A stretch of 64,000 bases of DNA from DASQZK01 sp963809925. Its GTDB lineage: Bacteria; Bacteroidota; Bacteroidia; Bacteroidales; GCA-2748055. Both the position numbers and the translations under genes were made by a program. The notes under the pieces were generated by a model. The model had not been told where the DNA came from. It saw only the letters and a program-made list of their open reading frames with translations, and searched no databases. Below, in pieces: positions 26,365-34,791 of the stretch. Within the stretch, counting starts at the first letter, position 1; each line of letters opens with the position of its first letter. Location: assembly GCA_963809925.1 (NCBI GenBank), contig CAWELH010000004.1, positions 1 to 64,000 of the forward strand, given 5' to 3'.

Positions 26365-28772
26365 TTCCAGTTTCGGATTTCCGGCATGTCCAAACCATGT
26401 TCATCAATGTATATTCTGTGTTCAATGAGCTTGTCCTGTACCATCTTTTTCAGTCTGGCACCACTGCTACCCAAATTTGGTACACGAGCAATAACATCCA
26501 GCACCAGATGGTATCTGTCAAGATCATTTAGAACCGTCATGTCGAAGTAAGTTGTAATGGTACCTTCTTCCTTGTACCCACGGACATGCATGTTTTCGTG
26601 GTTGGTACGTCGGTATGTCAGGCGATGGATCAACCATGGATAACCGTGAAAAGCAAAGACAATGGGTTTGTTTTTCGTGAACAGGGCATCGAAATTTTCT
26701 TCGCTCAACCCATGCGGATGTTCCGTATCGGGTTCCAGTTTCATCAGATCAACCACATTGATTACCCGGATCTTCAGATTGGGAAGATGTTCACGAAGCA
26801 TGGAGACCGCAGCCAGGGTCTCTAGAGTTGGCACATCGCCACAGCAGGCCATCACCACGTTGGGTTCTTTGCCATTATCGCTGCTTGCCCATTGCCATAT
26901 CCCAATGCCTTTGGTACAATGCTCAATGGCTTCATCCATAGTCAGCCATTGAGGTGCCTGATATTTTCCCGCAACGACGACGTTGACGTAATCACGGCTC
27001 CTTAGACAATGATCCCACACAGACAATAGGCAGTTGGCGTCGGGCGGCAGGTACACACGTACGATAGAGGCCTTTTTGTTTACCACATGATCGATGAAGC
27101 CTGGATCCTGATGTGTAAAGCCGTTATGCGCCTGCTGCCATACATGAGACGCGAGCAGGTAATTAAGGGATGCAATTTCCTTTCGCCATGGCAATCCGGC
27201 AGTTACTTTCAGCCATTTGGCATGTTGGTTAAACATCGAATCGATGATATGAATAAATGCCTCGTAGCAGTTGAACAATCCATGCCTTCCGGTAAGAAGA
27301 TATCCTTCAAGCCATCCTTCGCACTGATGCTCGCTAAGCATTTCCATAACCTGGCCCTCGGGGGCAAGAAATTCATCGTTTTCCTTTGTTCTGGCATCCC
27401 ACTGCCGGTCGGTAGTTTCAAAAATAGCATGCAAACGGTTTGAAAGGGTTTCATCGGGGCCAAAGATCCGGAAATTTCGCTGCTTGCGGTTGAGCGCAAC
27501 CACATCGCGAAAAAACTTCCCAAGTTCATGAGTATCAGCTGCGTGAACGGATCCCGGTGAAAGTACATTTACCGCGTAATCTCTAAAATTGGGCATGATG
27601 AGATCGTGCAACAACAAGCCGCCATTCGCATGTGGATTAGCGCCCATTCTTCGTTCACCTTTCGGTGCAAGCTCGGCAAGCTCAGGCAAAAGACGACCGC
27701 TCTTGTCAAAGAATTCCTCTGGCTTATAGCTTTTCATCCAGTTTTCAAGGAGCTTAAGATGCTCAGGATGTCCGGAATCTACCAGAATAGGGATCTGGTG
27801 GGCACGGGAAGTGCCTTCGATTTGCTGTCCGTCAACTACTTTGGGGCCCGTCCATCCTTTGGGGGACTTCAGCACAATCATTGGCCATCGTGGCCTTGTG
27901 GTGTCGCTGTTTTTTCTCGCGTTACCCTGTATTCTTTTGATCTCATTAATGGTTTTTTCCAATACAGAGGCCATCAGCTGATGCATTTTCTCCGGATCAT
28001 CACCTTCCACATAATAGGGAATCCAGCCACAACCTCTCAGGAATTGATCCAGTTCTTCTGGTTCTATCCGGGCCAGAATAGTTGGGTTAGCGATCTTGTA
28101 ACCATTGAGATGCAGGATTGGCAATACGGAGCCATCGGTGATCGGATTCAAAAATTTATTGGAATGCCAGGCTGTGGCCAGTGGTCCCGTTTCCGCTTCG
28201 CCATCTCCAACGACACAAGCAACAACCAGTTCGGGATTGTCGAACACGGCTCCAAAAGCATGGCTGAGTGAATACCCAAGTTCTCCACCTTCGTGAATTG
28301 ACCCAGGACATTCCGGGGAAACGTGACTGGGAATGCCTCCGGGAAATGAGAATTGTGTAAACAGTTTTTTAAGTCCTGCCTCATCCTGAGTAATGTTTGG
28401 ATATACCTCGGTGTAGGTGCCTTCGAGATAGGTATTACCCACCAGTGCCGGTCCTCCATGACCAGGGCCGGCAATATAAATCATATCCAGGTCATACTTC
28501 TTTATGATTCTGTTCAAATGCACATAAATAAAGTTCTGTCCCGGAGTGGTTCCCCAATGTCCCAACAGCATTGACTTAACGTGCGACATCTTTAGCGGCG
28601 CCCTGAGCAAAGGATTATCGCGAAGATAGAGCTGACCAACTGAAAGATAATTGGCAGCGCGCCAATAGGCGTTCATTTTTCGCAAGAGTTCCTGCGATAA
28701 TATATTATCCTTTGTCTCAATATTTTTCGTTTTGGAGACAACATTCTTTTCAGTCACTTCTTTTATTTTCAT
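26343..28772 (-). CDS. xfp: Xylulose-5-phosphate/fructose-6-phosphate phosphoketolase
   Basis: An intact 809-aa TPP enzyme. Family-specific segments are visible along its length: HWGTTPGQNFIYVHLNRI near the N-terminus, the TPP/Mg motif VVGDGEAETGPLATAWHSN, NPHANGG, ATDRQWDARTKENDEF and VNVVVAGKYQAPQWLTMDEA. Length and order match XFP. It cleaves xylulose-5-P (or fructose-6-P) with phosphate to acetyl-phosphate and glyceraldehyde-3-P (or erythrose-4-P). The acetyl-phosphate would go to acetate kinase, whose gene remains only as a fragment just upstream (28786-29040). The damaged rpiB lies downstream. So the pathway enzyme is kept while its partners decay. Confidence 0.95.
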   Translation of the reverse strand: MKIKEVTEKNVVSKTKNIETKDNILSQELLRKMNAYWRAANYLSVGQLYLRDNPLLRAPLKMSHVKSMLLGHWGTTPGQNFIYVHLNRIIKKYDLDMIYIAGPGHGGPALVGNTYLEGTYTEVYPNITQDEAGLKKLFTQFSFPGGIPSHVSPECPGSIHEGGELGYSLSHAFGAVFDNPELVVACVVGDGEAETGPLATAWHSNKFLNPITDGSVLPILHLNGYKIANPTILARIEPEELDQFLRGCGWIPYYVEGDDPEKMHQLMASVLEKTINEIKRIQGNARKNSDTTRPRWPMIVLKSPKGWTGPKVVDGQQIEGTSRAHQIPILVDSGHPEHLKLLENWMKSYKPEEFFDKSGRLLPELAELAPKGERRMGANPHANGGLLLHDLIMPNFRDYAVNVLSPGSVHAADTHELGKFFRDVVALNRKQRNFRIFGPDETLSNRLHAIFETTDRQWDARTKENDEFLAPEGQVMEMLSEHQCEGWLEGYLLTGRHGLFNCYEAFIHIIDSMFNQHAKWLKVTAGLPWRKEIASLNYLLASHVWQQAHNGFTHQDPGFIDHVVNKKASIVRVYLPPDANCLLSVWDHCLRSRDYVNVVVAGKYQAPQWLTMDEAIEHCTKGIGIWQWASSDNGKEPNVVMACCGDVPTLETLAAVSMLREHLPNLKIRVINVVDLMKLEPDTEHPHGLSEENFDALFTKNKPIVFAFHGYPWLIHRLTYRRTNHENMHVRGYKEEGTITTYFDMTVLNDLDRYHLVLDVIARVPNLGSSGARLKKMVQDKLIEHRIYIDEHGLDMPEIRNWKWNQNKT

Positions 28773-28785
28773 TATTTTGTATATT

Positions 28786-29040
28786 TTATTCTTTCGTTTC
28801 AGTAAGATTTATCATTTGACTGATCGTTTTTGCTATCATCCATTCCTCATTGGTGTCCATAACACGAACAACGACTTTTCCTCAATCCTTAGAAACAATT
28901 GGAGCGTTCGCCAGGTTTTGTTTTTCTTCGATCCCGATCCCAGGAAATTCCATGACTTTGCAAATCCTGGAGCGCACTTCCGGAGAGTTCTCCCCAATAC
29001 CACCGGCAAAGTGCAAACCAACCACTTTTTATTACAACTT
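28786..29040 (-). pseudogene. ackA: Acetate kinase 3' remnant
   Basis: Minus-strand translation reads FAGGIGENSPEVRSRICKV, MEFPGIGIEEKQNLANAPIVSKD, stop, GKVVVRVMDTNEEWMIAKT, ISQMINLTETKE, stop at 28786. These are the last about 85 residues of acetate kinase, including the GIGEN motif. A TGA (at about 28876) replaces what is Arg (CGA) in relatives by a single transition. The N-terminal 300 residues are absent; upstream lies unrelated reading frame (L-I-L-I-P-D-Q-E-L-L) and then the DUF3185 gene. The remnant lies 14 bp before the phosphoketolase ATG, the normal ack-xfp neighbour order. Confidence 0.8.
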
Positions 29041-29169
29041 TTAAGACTCCGATAGATACATGGTTACCCGGTTCATGTGTAAGAAGGGTTTCGATTTTTT
29101 CACCGGCCAGCATGTCAGGAAGAGTTAATAGCTCTTGATCAGGAATTAAAATTAAATGAATGCCAGGAG

Positions 29170-29379
29170 TTAACTTTTAGGAGACCGCCAAACAAGAACT
29201 CCTCCCACTCCCAGTACTAAAAGACCTATGACCGGAGACCATTGGAGATGGTGTCTTTTGTTTGCCGTTATATTAACATCACCTATTTTAACCACACTCT
29301 CTTTTGTAAAGAAGGTGACAGCGCTAAAGATGGTTAGTGCTAAACCGATCAGAATAATAAAATATCCTATCTTTTTCAT
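29170..29379 (-). CDS. Small DUF3185-type membrane protein
   Basis: A 69-aa protein with two transmembrane helices (residues 4-24 and 48-64) around a short polar loop KIGDVNITANKRHHLQWSP. This is the pattern of DUF3185 proteins of unknown function. ATG at 29379 is preceded by an AT-rich leader. The gene is intact in the otherwise damaged stretch. Confidence 0.7.
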   Translation of the reverse strand: MKKIGYFIILIGLALTIFSAVTFFTKESVVKIGDVNITANKRHHLQWSPVIGLLVLGVGGVLVWRSPKS

Positions 29380-29640
29380 TTTATATTTATCTCATTATCA
29401 ACATGGAAATGTTGGTAACATCAGTTAATTTTTTAGTCCATTGAAATAACTGTTACAAGAACATCTCAATCCCAAAATCGTTTGAATTTTCATAATTATT
29501 TTTGTCCTATGACAGACTTAGATTCTGTGAAATGAAGTACTACCAAAAAACTGATACAGTCTGATGATTGCTACCGTTCTCATAAAAAATTATTTTTATC
29601 CCTTCGTTAGGATATTTGAAAATTAATCTCAATAATACCC
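29380..29640. other. Intergenic, no gene seen
   Basis: AT-rich DNA between the divergent DUF3185 gene and the truncated porin. A weak resemblance to the operator motif (TTGTAAC near 29451, minus strand) lacks the 21-bp partner and is not counted. No coding signal for the missing porin N-terminus is visible. Confidence 0.4.
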
Positions 29641-30387
29641 TCATCATGAACGAATTGGCAATTTTTCATTCTGCAGACTGTATTTTGTTGGATTATTGAT
29701 GCTGATGCACTTTTCAACGAATTTGTGTACGCCGAGGCCACCATAGAACGCTCTGCGCAACAGGGTGCTGCAGTACCACCGGATGAATCATCCGAAATGA
29801 TCATCAAAGGCATAGCGCCTTACTGGAGACTGGCATTCCAGCATTCATGGTCTGGTCAGTATCTTGAGGCAGGAACATTCGGCTTGTCATCAAAAATCTA
29901 TCCTTCCGGGATATCGGGACTTACCGACAATTTTACTGATCTAGGTTTCGATCTTCAGTATGAAAAGGCCTTCAGTGCGATGAGTTTAATCTTGTATTCC
30001 TCATTAATTCATGAAACATCGACCCTGAATGCAAGCGAAGAAGCTGGAATTGTCGCTGAAAAGACAAAGAATCTTAACAGCTTTAAAATTGACGGAAATC
30101 TGCATGTCTCTAAGGGATATGGGGCGGTTCTTGGTTATCTTTTGGTCAATGGCAGCACATCTCCGGGATTATTTCCGCCAGATGCTGTTTCAGGAAGTGA
30201 AACGGGCTCACCAAATAGCAATGGAATATTGGCACAGGTCTACTACCTTCCCTGGTATAATACAAAACTGTCTTTACAATATACCGCTTATAGTAGGTTT
30301 AATGGCGGTGAAAGTAATTATGACGGTGCAGGAAGAAACCCGGCCGATAACAATTCCCTTTATGTAATGCTCTGGTTTAATTTTTAA
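29641..30387 (+). pseudogene. 5'-truncated porin-like outer-membrane protein
   Basis: The frame is open from about 29646 (TNWQFFILQTVF) with no usable ATG; a GTG at 29725 is internal. The protein matches the C-terminal 220-240 residues of a Bacteroidota/Proteobacteria outer-membrane barrel family often annotated as cytochrome c-like: EATIERSAQQGAAVPP, IKGIAPYWRLAFQH, TFGLSSKIYPSGISGLTDNFTD, then LPWYNTKLSLQYTAYSRFNG and YVMLWFNF, with the terminal Phe of a beta-barrel. In intact relatives, as I recall them, 150-200 residues with the signal peptide precede this. They are absent upstream, so no export is expected. Confidence 0.7.
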
Positions 30388-30400
30388 GTAACTATGATCT

Positions 30401-30835
30401 CTATTTCTTTTTCTCAATGGTGAGGCTGGTCAGTACCCCCGGGGATACCGGGTGAAGTTGAAGTACGTCTGAGCTTGCAGGAGAAATTTTATACCTGATG
30501 ATCTTATTGTCTTCGGGAGATAACAATTCAAGGTATGTGTTGGTATCCGTGAGACCATAAAATCCCTGATTAAGTGTGTCCCCTTCCTGCGATAATAAGA
30601 CAAACGTATCTCCCGGTGAGAAAATGAGAGAATTTCCACCAATATAGTCTTCTTCAATAATCGATAAAAACAGAGTTTGTTTACTTACAAGTGCGTCGGT
30701 ATTGTCGACTTCAGTAATGACCCATTTTCCTACCATGTAAGGATTGTCGGTGTTGTGTGTAAATTTTTCCGAAGCCGGCTTACAGGCTGGAATAAGCATG
30801 AGTAAAGCAAGAATAATTCTGATCTTTTGTTTCAT
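30401..30835 (-). CDS. Lipocalin-like small lipoprotein
   Basis: A 144-aa lipoprotein with lipobox IPAC (Cys18) followed by KPASEKF. The mature part begins with the lipocalin-like motif YMVGKWVITEVD and continues with eight short beta-strands (TLFLSIIEEDY, NSLIFSPGDTFVLLSQEGDT). A G-x-W motif near the N-terminus is typical of lipocalin-like domains of Bacteroidota. The ligand is unknown. It converges with the truncated porin gene, with 13 bp between stops. Confidence 0.7.
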   Translation of the reverse strand: MKQKIRIILALLMLIPACKPASEKFTHNTDNPYMVGKWVITEVDNTDALVSKQTLFLSIIEEDYIGGNSLIFSPGDTFVLLSQEGDTLNQGFYGLTDTNTYLELLSPEDNKIIRYKISPASSDVLQLHPVSPGVLTSLTIEKKK

Positions 30836-30985
30836 GATTTCTTTTAATATAATTCACATATGACCGTTCAGACGAAGACATGCAACTTTTTACTTTTTAT
30901 ATACGTCACATTATCAATAGTTTATCAACAAGGAACTTTAGTTTTAAAATTAAACATCGTAAAAGATGCCCAATACAATAAAATA

Positions 30986-31012
30986 GGCTATCTAATGATT
31001 CATTAGATAGCC
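30986..31012 (-). terminator. Terminator of the 108-aa protein gene
   Basis: GGCTATCTAATG-ATT-CATTAGATAGCC is a perfect 12-bp stem with a 3-nt loop, 51 bp downstream of the minus-strand stop at 31063. The following minus-strand bases are T-rich (TATTTTATTG). A terminator is likely. Confidence 0.7.
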
Positions 31013-31062
31013 GTGGGTAAAACTGTTGAGATTAGAAGTATTAATCTTTTCCTTAGGAAATT

Positions 31063-31389
31063 TTATAATAAAACAATCAAAAGGATAACAATAAGAATTA
31101 TTGCACCACCGGAAAGATACACTCCACCACCAATTGTTTTAAGACTTTGCTTCATTGACTTAACCTCTTTTCTCAAATTTTTCTTTTCCGATGAATTTAA
31201 GTTTGTCTTATCCATCGTTTTAATTTCATCTAGCCTCAGAAGCATAGTTCTGGCATCAGCCTGAAGGGCAGGTTCTGTAGTCATTGGAGCAGGTACCGAA
31301 GTCGGTTCATTATTCGAAGCTTGTAACTGTAATGGGGCAAAAGTTAGCAACATGCATGTTGCCATTAAACAAAACATGATCTTTTTCAT
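31063..31389 (-). CDS. Small exported protein with C-terminal membrane helix
   Basis: A 108-aa protein with a Sec signal peptide (MKKIMFCLMATCMLLTFAPLQLQA). A polar, Lys/Glu-rich coiled middle follows (ARTMLLRLDEIKTMDKTNLNSSEKKNLRKEVKSMKQ). It ends in one strongly hydrophobic C-terminal helix (YLSGGAIILIVILLIVLL). This layout occurs next to lmo0937-type small membrane proteins in Bacteroidota. Second gene of a short operon behind operator copy 3. Function unknown. Confidence 0.75.
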   Translation of the reverse strand: MKKIMFCLMATCMLLTFAPLQLQASNNEPTSVPAPMTTEPALQADARTMLLRLDEIKTMDKTNLNSSEKKNLRKEVKSMKQSLKTIGGGVYLSGGAIILIVILLIVLL

Positions 31390-31417
31390 CTTTTCTGATT
31401 TATTTAAATTGATATAA

Positions 31418-31573
31418 TTAAATTATTCTCCGACCTTGAATAAGTCTGATTACTATAGCGATAACACCTATTACAAGTAGAATATGTATGATACCACCGG
31501 CATTGTAAGCAAAAAATCCAATTGCCCATGCGATTATAAGTATCACTGCAATAAAATAAAGTAGGCTTCCCAT
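31418..31573 (-). CDS. Lmo0937-family small membrane protein
   Basis: A 51-aa protein, MGSLLYFIAVILIIAWAIGF to QGRRII. Two hydrophobic helices are separated by NAGGIIH, matching the Lmo0937-type membrane protein family. ATG at 31573; 28 bp separate its stop from the next gene's start, so they form an operon. The start codon is about 95 bp downstream of the -7 element of operator copy 3. Such proteins are general-stress associated in several phyla; the mechanism is unknown. Confidence 0.8.
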   Translation of the reverse strand: MGSLLYFIAVILIIAWAIGFFAYNAGGIIHILLVIGVIAIVIRLIQGRRII

Positions 31574-31666
31574 AATTTTGTTTTATTAATTATTAAATTC
31601 AAGGTTGATATGTCATAGAAGAATTAAACTTCCTAAAGCTATGATGTAAAGTTGATCAATGCCTGA

Positions 31667-31733
31667 CAAAAGTAGGTTCTCACCGATATTAACAACTACA
31701 CAATTCCATGAAAAAGTTACATCATTCTCACAT
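31667..31733 (-). promoter_or_regulatory. Operator motif copy 3 with perfect -7 element
   Basis: On the minus strand ATGTGAGAATGATGTAAC starts at 31733. Half-sites AATGATGTAAC and AATTGTGTAG begin 21 bp apart (31726 and 31705). TACTTTTG (31674-31667) matches the -7 consensus TAnnTTTG perfectly and lies 31 bp after the second half-site start. It drives the Lmo0937-type operon (leader about 90 bp). Confidence 0.8.
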
Positions 31734-31882
31734 TTGAGATGATATAAAGTGAAATTTTCATAATCGTTAATTTAGTAGTCATTTATTCGAGTTTCATTTT
31801 CAATCTCAAGGCAGTGAGTAAATATAGGGGAAAGCAAATTTGCGATTTGGGCATCCCCCTTTTCTAATATACTGCTATTCAA

Positions 31883-32326
31883 TTAAAAGTCGTTCGTAGT
31901 AAGTACAACCTCATCGGACGGATACTGTACATCTGTATTTTTCTCGGCGGTTATAAAAATTTTGGTTGGTTTATAGGACGATGAAGTCTCCATAGAAGCT
32001 TCCAGTTTTTTCGATAACATGCCTTTGGAGCTTTTGAGCTGTCCCAGATTCTCTGTTCTGTCCTGATCGGTAAGCATCCAAACCACATAGTTATTTTTGT
32101 TTGTCTGAAGTCGTTCAACTTCAGCAAGGCCAGTAACACTGACCTGGATATTATAGTTAAGATTTTTATCTCGTTTCACTTTTACCTTACCTTCAGCAGC
32201 CGGAACAATAGAAGATTCCAGAAATTTTGAGTTCACAGCACAGGAACTGAAGGAGAAAAGTAAAATGGATATTAGAACACCTATAAAAGTAATTCCTTTT
32301 ATTCTATTAAATTGTTTGGTTTTCAT
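31883..32326 (-). CDS. Small lipoprotein of unknown family
   Basis: A 147-aa lipoprotein. The ATG at 32326 is preferred to one 15 codons upstream because it places the hydrophobic stretch normally, with lipobox FSSC (Cys29). The mature domain has strands KVKVKRDKNLNYNIQVSVTGLAEVERL and VVWMLTDQDRTENLGQLKSS, then a polar end. It resembles anti-sigma-like or stress lipoproteins often found with AraC/cupin loci, but I cannot name the family. It is downstream of operator copy 4 (leader about 220 bp). Confidence 0.65.
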   Translation of the reverse strand: MKTKQFNRIKGITFIGVLISILLFSFSSCAVNSKFLESSIVPAAEGKVKVKRDKNLNYNIQVSVTGLAEVERLQTNKNNYVVWMLTDQDRTENLGQLKSSKGMLSKKLEASMETSSSYKPTKIFITAEKNTDVQYPSDEVVLTTNDF

Positions 32327-32542
32327 ACCGATTGGTTTTTTAATGTTTTTGTTAAAATCGTTGTTTTTCATCTAGCAGGGTTAATTGGATTTAATCTCCT
32401 TAACTTTGTTGTGTTCATATCTTCGTTTACATTTAATGGTCAACAGTCGGGTACCATTTTGTGTTAATAGTGCAGATAAAGAGGATGTTATAAATTTGTT
32501 TTCTTATTTTTTTAAGTATCATTCAGATATTTTTCCATTATA

Positions 32543-32610
32543 TAAAGATATGATCATTCAAGGTATTCCCTTTTACACAATTATATGATTAAGTTACATC
32601 ATTCACACAT
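32543..32610 (-). promoter_or_regulatory. Operator motif copy 4 with -7 element
   Basis: On the minus strand ATGTGTGAATGATGTAAC starts at 32610. Half-sites AATGATGTAAC (32603) and AATTGTGTAAA (32582) are 21 bp apart. TATCTTTA (32550-32543) is a one-mismatch -7 element at the same distance as in the other copies. It points toward the lipoprotein gene at 32326. Confidence 0.75.
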
Positions 32611-32718
32611 GAATGACCGGAACATGGTGCTTATTTTACCCTGGTTCATGGCGCTTCGTCATAATGGAATTTAGAAATTAGGAATGAAGCTGATCAGATA
32701 AGGATGGAGCATTTCTCA

Positions 32719-33615
32719 CTATTTTAATTTTTCCAAAAAGAAATCCACTGTTCTTTTCCATGCAAGCTCAGCAGCACCTTTATCATATCTGGGCGTCGAG
32801 TCGTTATGGAAGCCATGATTGACATCAGGATAAATATAAGCTGTATACGCTTTGTGATTTTCTTTCAATGCTTTTTCATAAGCCGGCCATCCCTCGTTCA
32901 CACGACTGTCGAGACCGGCATAATGCAACAGGAGGGGGGCATGAATATCGGGAACGAGTTCCAGCAGTGGCTGTGTACCATAAAACGGAACCGCTGCATC
33001 CAGATCAGGTAGTCTTACGGCCATCATATTGGCGATCCAGCCGCCGAAGCAAAAGCCAACCACACCAACCTTTCCAGTACAATTGGAGCTGGATTTAAGA
33101 TACTCAAAGGCAGCGATGAAATCCTCAAGCATTTCATTTCGGTCGCGCTGACCCTGCAATGCCCTTCCTTCATCATCATTTCCGGGATAGCCCCCAAGTG
33201 GCGTCAATGCATCCGGAGCAAGTGTGATGAAGCCGGCCACCGCAAGCCTGCGTCCGACATCCTCGATATATGGATTCAGGCCTCTGTTTTCATGAACGAC
33301 GACGACGCCCGGTAATCGCCCGTCTGCATTCTTTGGCCGGGATAACTGACCACGGATTGACCCTCCGCCTTTCGGGGATTTATAAGTTATGTACTCTGTA
33401 GTCAGCCTAGGATCATCGGGTCCGATTTGAAGATTTTCCTGGTAACGCGGCATCATAAAACTCATTAGTGACCCCAATGTGAGTCCTCCTACAGCATAGG
33501 TGGAGAGCCTGTCGATGAATTTTCTTCGGTCAATTCTGTTATGCGCATAGTCGTCATACAGATTAAAAACCTCCTGGGGTATGTCTTCCTTCCTGATTGT
33601 GTTCATAGTAAACAT
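32719..33615 (-). CDS. Dienelactone hydrolase family protein, exported
   Basis: A 298-aa alpha/beta-hydrolase of the DLH family. The catalytic triad is visible: Cys189 in VVGFCFGGW, Asp236 in YAGLDSRVNEG and His267 in DVNHGFHND; Glu109 of HENRG is the family's regulatory acid. The N-terminus has a twin-Arg-like motif (DRRKFIDRL, residues 29-37) and a hydrophobic stretch, so Tat export is plausible. Substrate unknown; these proteins cleave lactones or esters. ATG at 33615 or, three codons on, at 33606. Confidence 0.85.
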   Translation of the reverse strand: MFTMNTIRKEDIPQEVFNLYDDYAHNRIDRRKFIDRLSTYAVGGLTLGSLMSFMMPRYQENLQIGPDDPRLTTEYITYKSPKGGGSIRGQLSRPKNADGRLPGVVVVHENRGLNPYIEDVGRRLAVAGFITLAPDALTPLGGYPGNDDEGRALQGQRDRNEMLEDFIAAFEYLKSSSNCTGKVGVVGFCFGGWIANMMAVRLPDLDAAVPFYGTQPLLELVPDIHAPLLLHYAGLDSRVNEGWPAYEKALKENHKAYTAYIYPDVNHGFHNDSTPRYDKGAAELAWKRTVDFFLEKLK

Positions 33616-33967
33616 TTGTAAATAAGGAACAAGCAGGGTGTGGATTGGTTCAAATGGGTGGAGGATACGGATGGATTTTCAGTTTCCTGCGGTCTCCTTA
33701 GCTTTTAGCAAGGATGACTGGGTTTCAGGATTTTTTGTAAAGGAATCGGTCACCTCGTTCAAGTCTTTGAAGGGCACAACCACTTTATGTTAGGCTAAAA
33801 GACCCGGGAAGAAGATGCTGGTTGCTGAGGGAACATTTGAATTAACTACATCTTGTCAGCATTTTGAGCATTTTATTATCAAATAAATGCTGAGTTTCAC
33901 ACCCTGATCCTGAACAAAAGGTTTGATTTTTGGTATAGTAAAATACCAATGAACGTCAAATAATTCC
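33616..33967. other. 352-bp gap with possible gene tail
   Basis: On the minus strand 33679-33792 is open and ends with a protein-like tail (H-K-V-V-V-P-F-K-D-L-N-E-V-T-D-S-F-T-K). It could be a remnant of a lost gene. Near 33950 the plus strand has an AT-rich promoter-like segment with the inverted repeat GGTAT-AGTAAA-ATACC ahead of the FNR-like gene. Confidence 0.35.
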
Positions 33968-34639
33968 ATGAAACCTGTTCATGTTAAAATTAGATCTATA
34001 AAACACATTACCCATGATGTGTTACAAATCATTACCGGGAAACCCGAAAATTTGACATTTACTCCGGGTCAGGCTGCTGATATTTCTATAAACAGAAAAG
34101 GCTGGGAAGATGAATTGCGGCCTTTTACCTTCACTTCATTACCTGTCGATAATTTTCTCCAATTTACAATCAAGACCTATCCTTCGCGTCAGGGTGTCAC
34201 GAATCAGCTTTTAGACATGAGAGCTGGTGATGAGTTAATTCTGCACGAGGTTTTTGGTGCAATAGCATACAAAGGCGAGGGCGTTTTTATAGCTGGTGGT
34301 GCTGGCGTTACGCCTTTTATCAGCATATTCAGACATCTGAAATCAAGAAACGAGGTTGGCGGAAACAAGCTTATATTCGCTAACAAAACCAGTGATGATA
34401 TCATCCTTGCCCTTGAATTTGAAGAATTACTGGGAAGGAATTTCGTCAATATCCTCTCTGATGAAGATACGGCCGGATATGCACATGGATTAATCGATGA
34501 AAAGTTTCTTAGCGAAAACATAACCAACTTTCATCAACAATTTTATGTGTGCGGACCACCACCGATGATTGATGCTGTGCTTGAACTTCTGGAAGGCCTG
34601 GGGGTTCCCAAAAGTGCAATTACAATGGAAGACATGTAA
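33968..34639 (+). CDS. Ferredoxin-NADP reductase-like FAD oxidoreductase
   Basis: A 223-aa flavoprotein. The FAD-binding beta-barrel is at residues 1-100 with the FAD motif RPFTFTS. The NAD(P)-binding Rossmann part has GGAGVTPFISIF (dinucleotide motif) and the C-terminal CGPPPM motif. Length equals a minimal FNR/CBR-type reductase without a ferredoxin domain. It would pass electrons between NAD(P)H and a separate partner, unidentified here. Intact, ATG start. Confidence 0.88.
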   Translation: MKPVHVKIRSIKHITHDVLQIITGKPENLTFTPGQAADISINRKGWEDELRPFTFTSLPVDNFLQFTIKTYPSRQGVTNQLLDMRAGDELILHEVFGAIAYKGEGVFIAGGAGVTPFISIFRHLKSRNEVGGNKLIFANKTSDDIILALEFEELLGRNFVNILSDEDTAGYAHGLIDEKFLSENITNFHQQFYVCGPPPMIDAVLELLEGLGVPKSAITMEDM

Positions 34640-34791
34640 TTACGGACAAATTGATCTTGTTGAATTTCCGGATAAAGGTATAATCTGGATTAACAGTAAT
34701 AGCCATTGCCGGAAATATGCTCATCGTGATGCATTCATATCAATGCACATGTACAGGGTTTTTATCTGAAACAGTTGTAAAAAGAGAAGGT

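Noticed and set aside
29114..29165. Open frame before the acetate-kinase tail (HLILIPDQELLTLPDM)
   Set aside because: Does not match any part of acetate kinase and could not be assigned; not included as a gene.
29380..29520. Possible fifth operator copy upstream of the DUF3185 gene
   Set aside because: TTGTAAC is there, but the second half-site is not 21 bp away and no -7 box follows at the right place.
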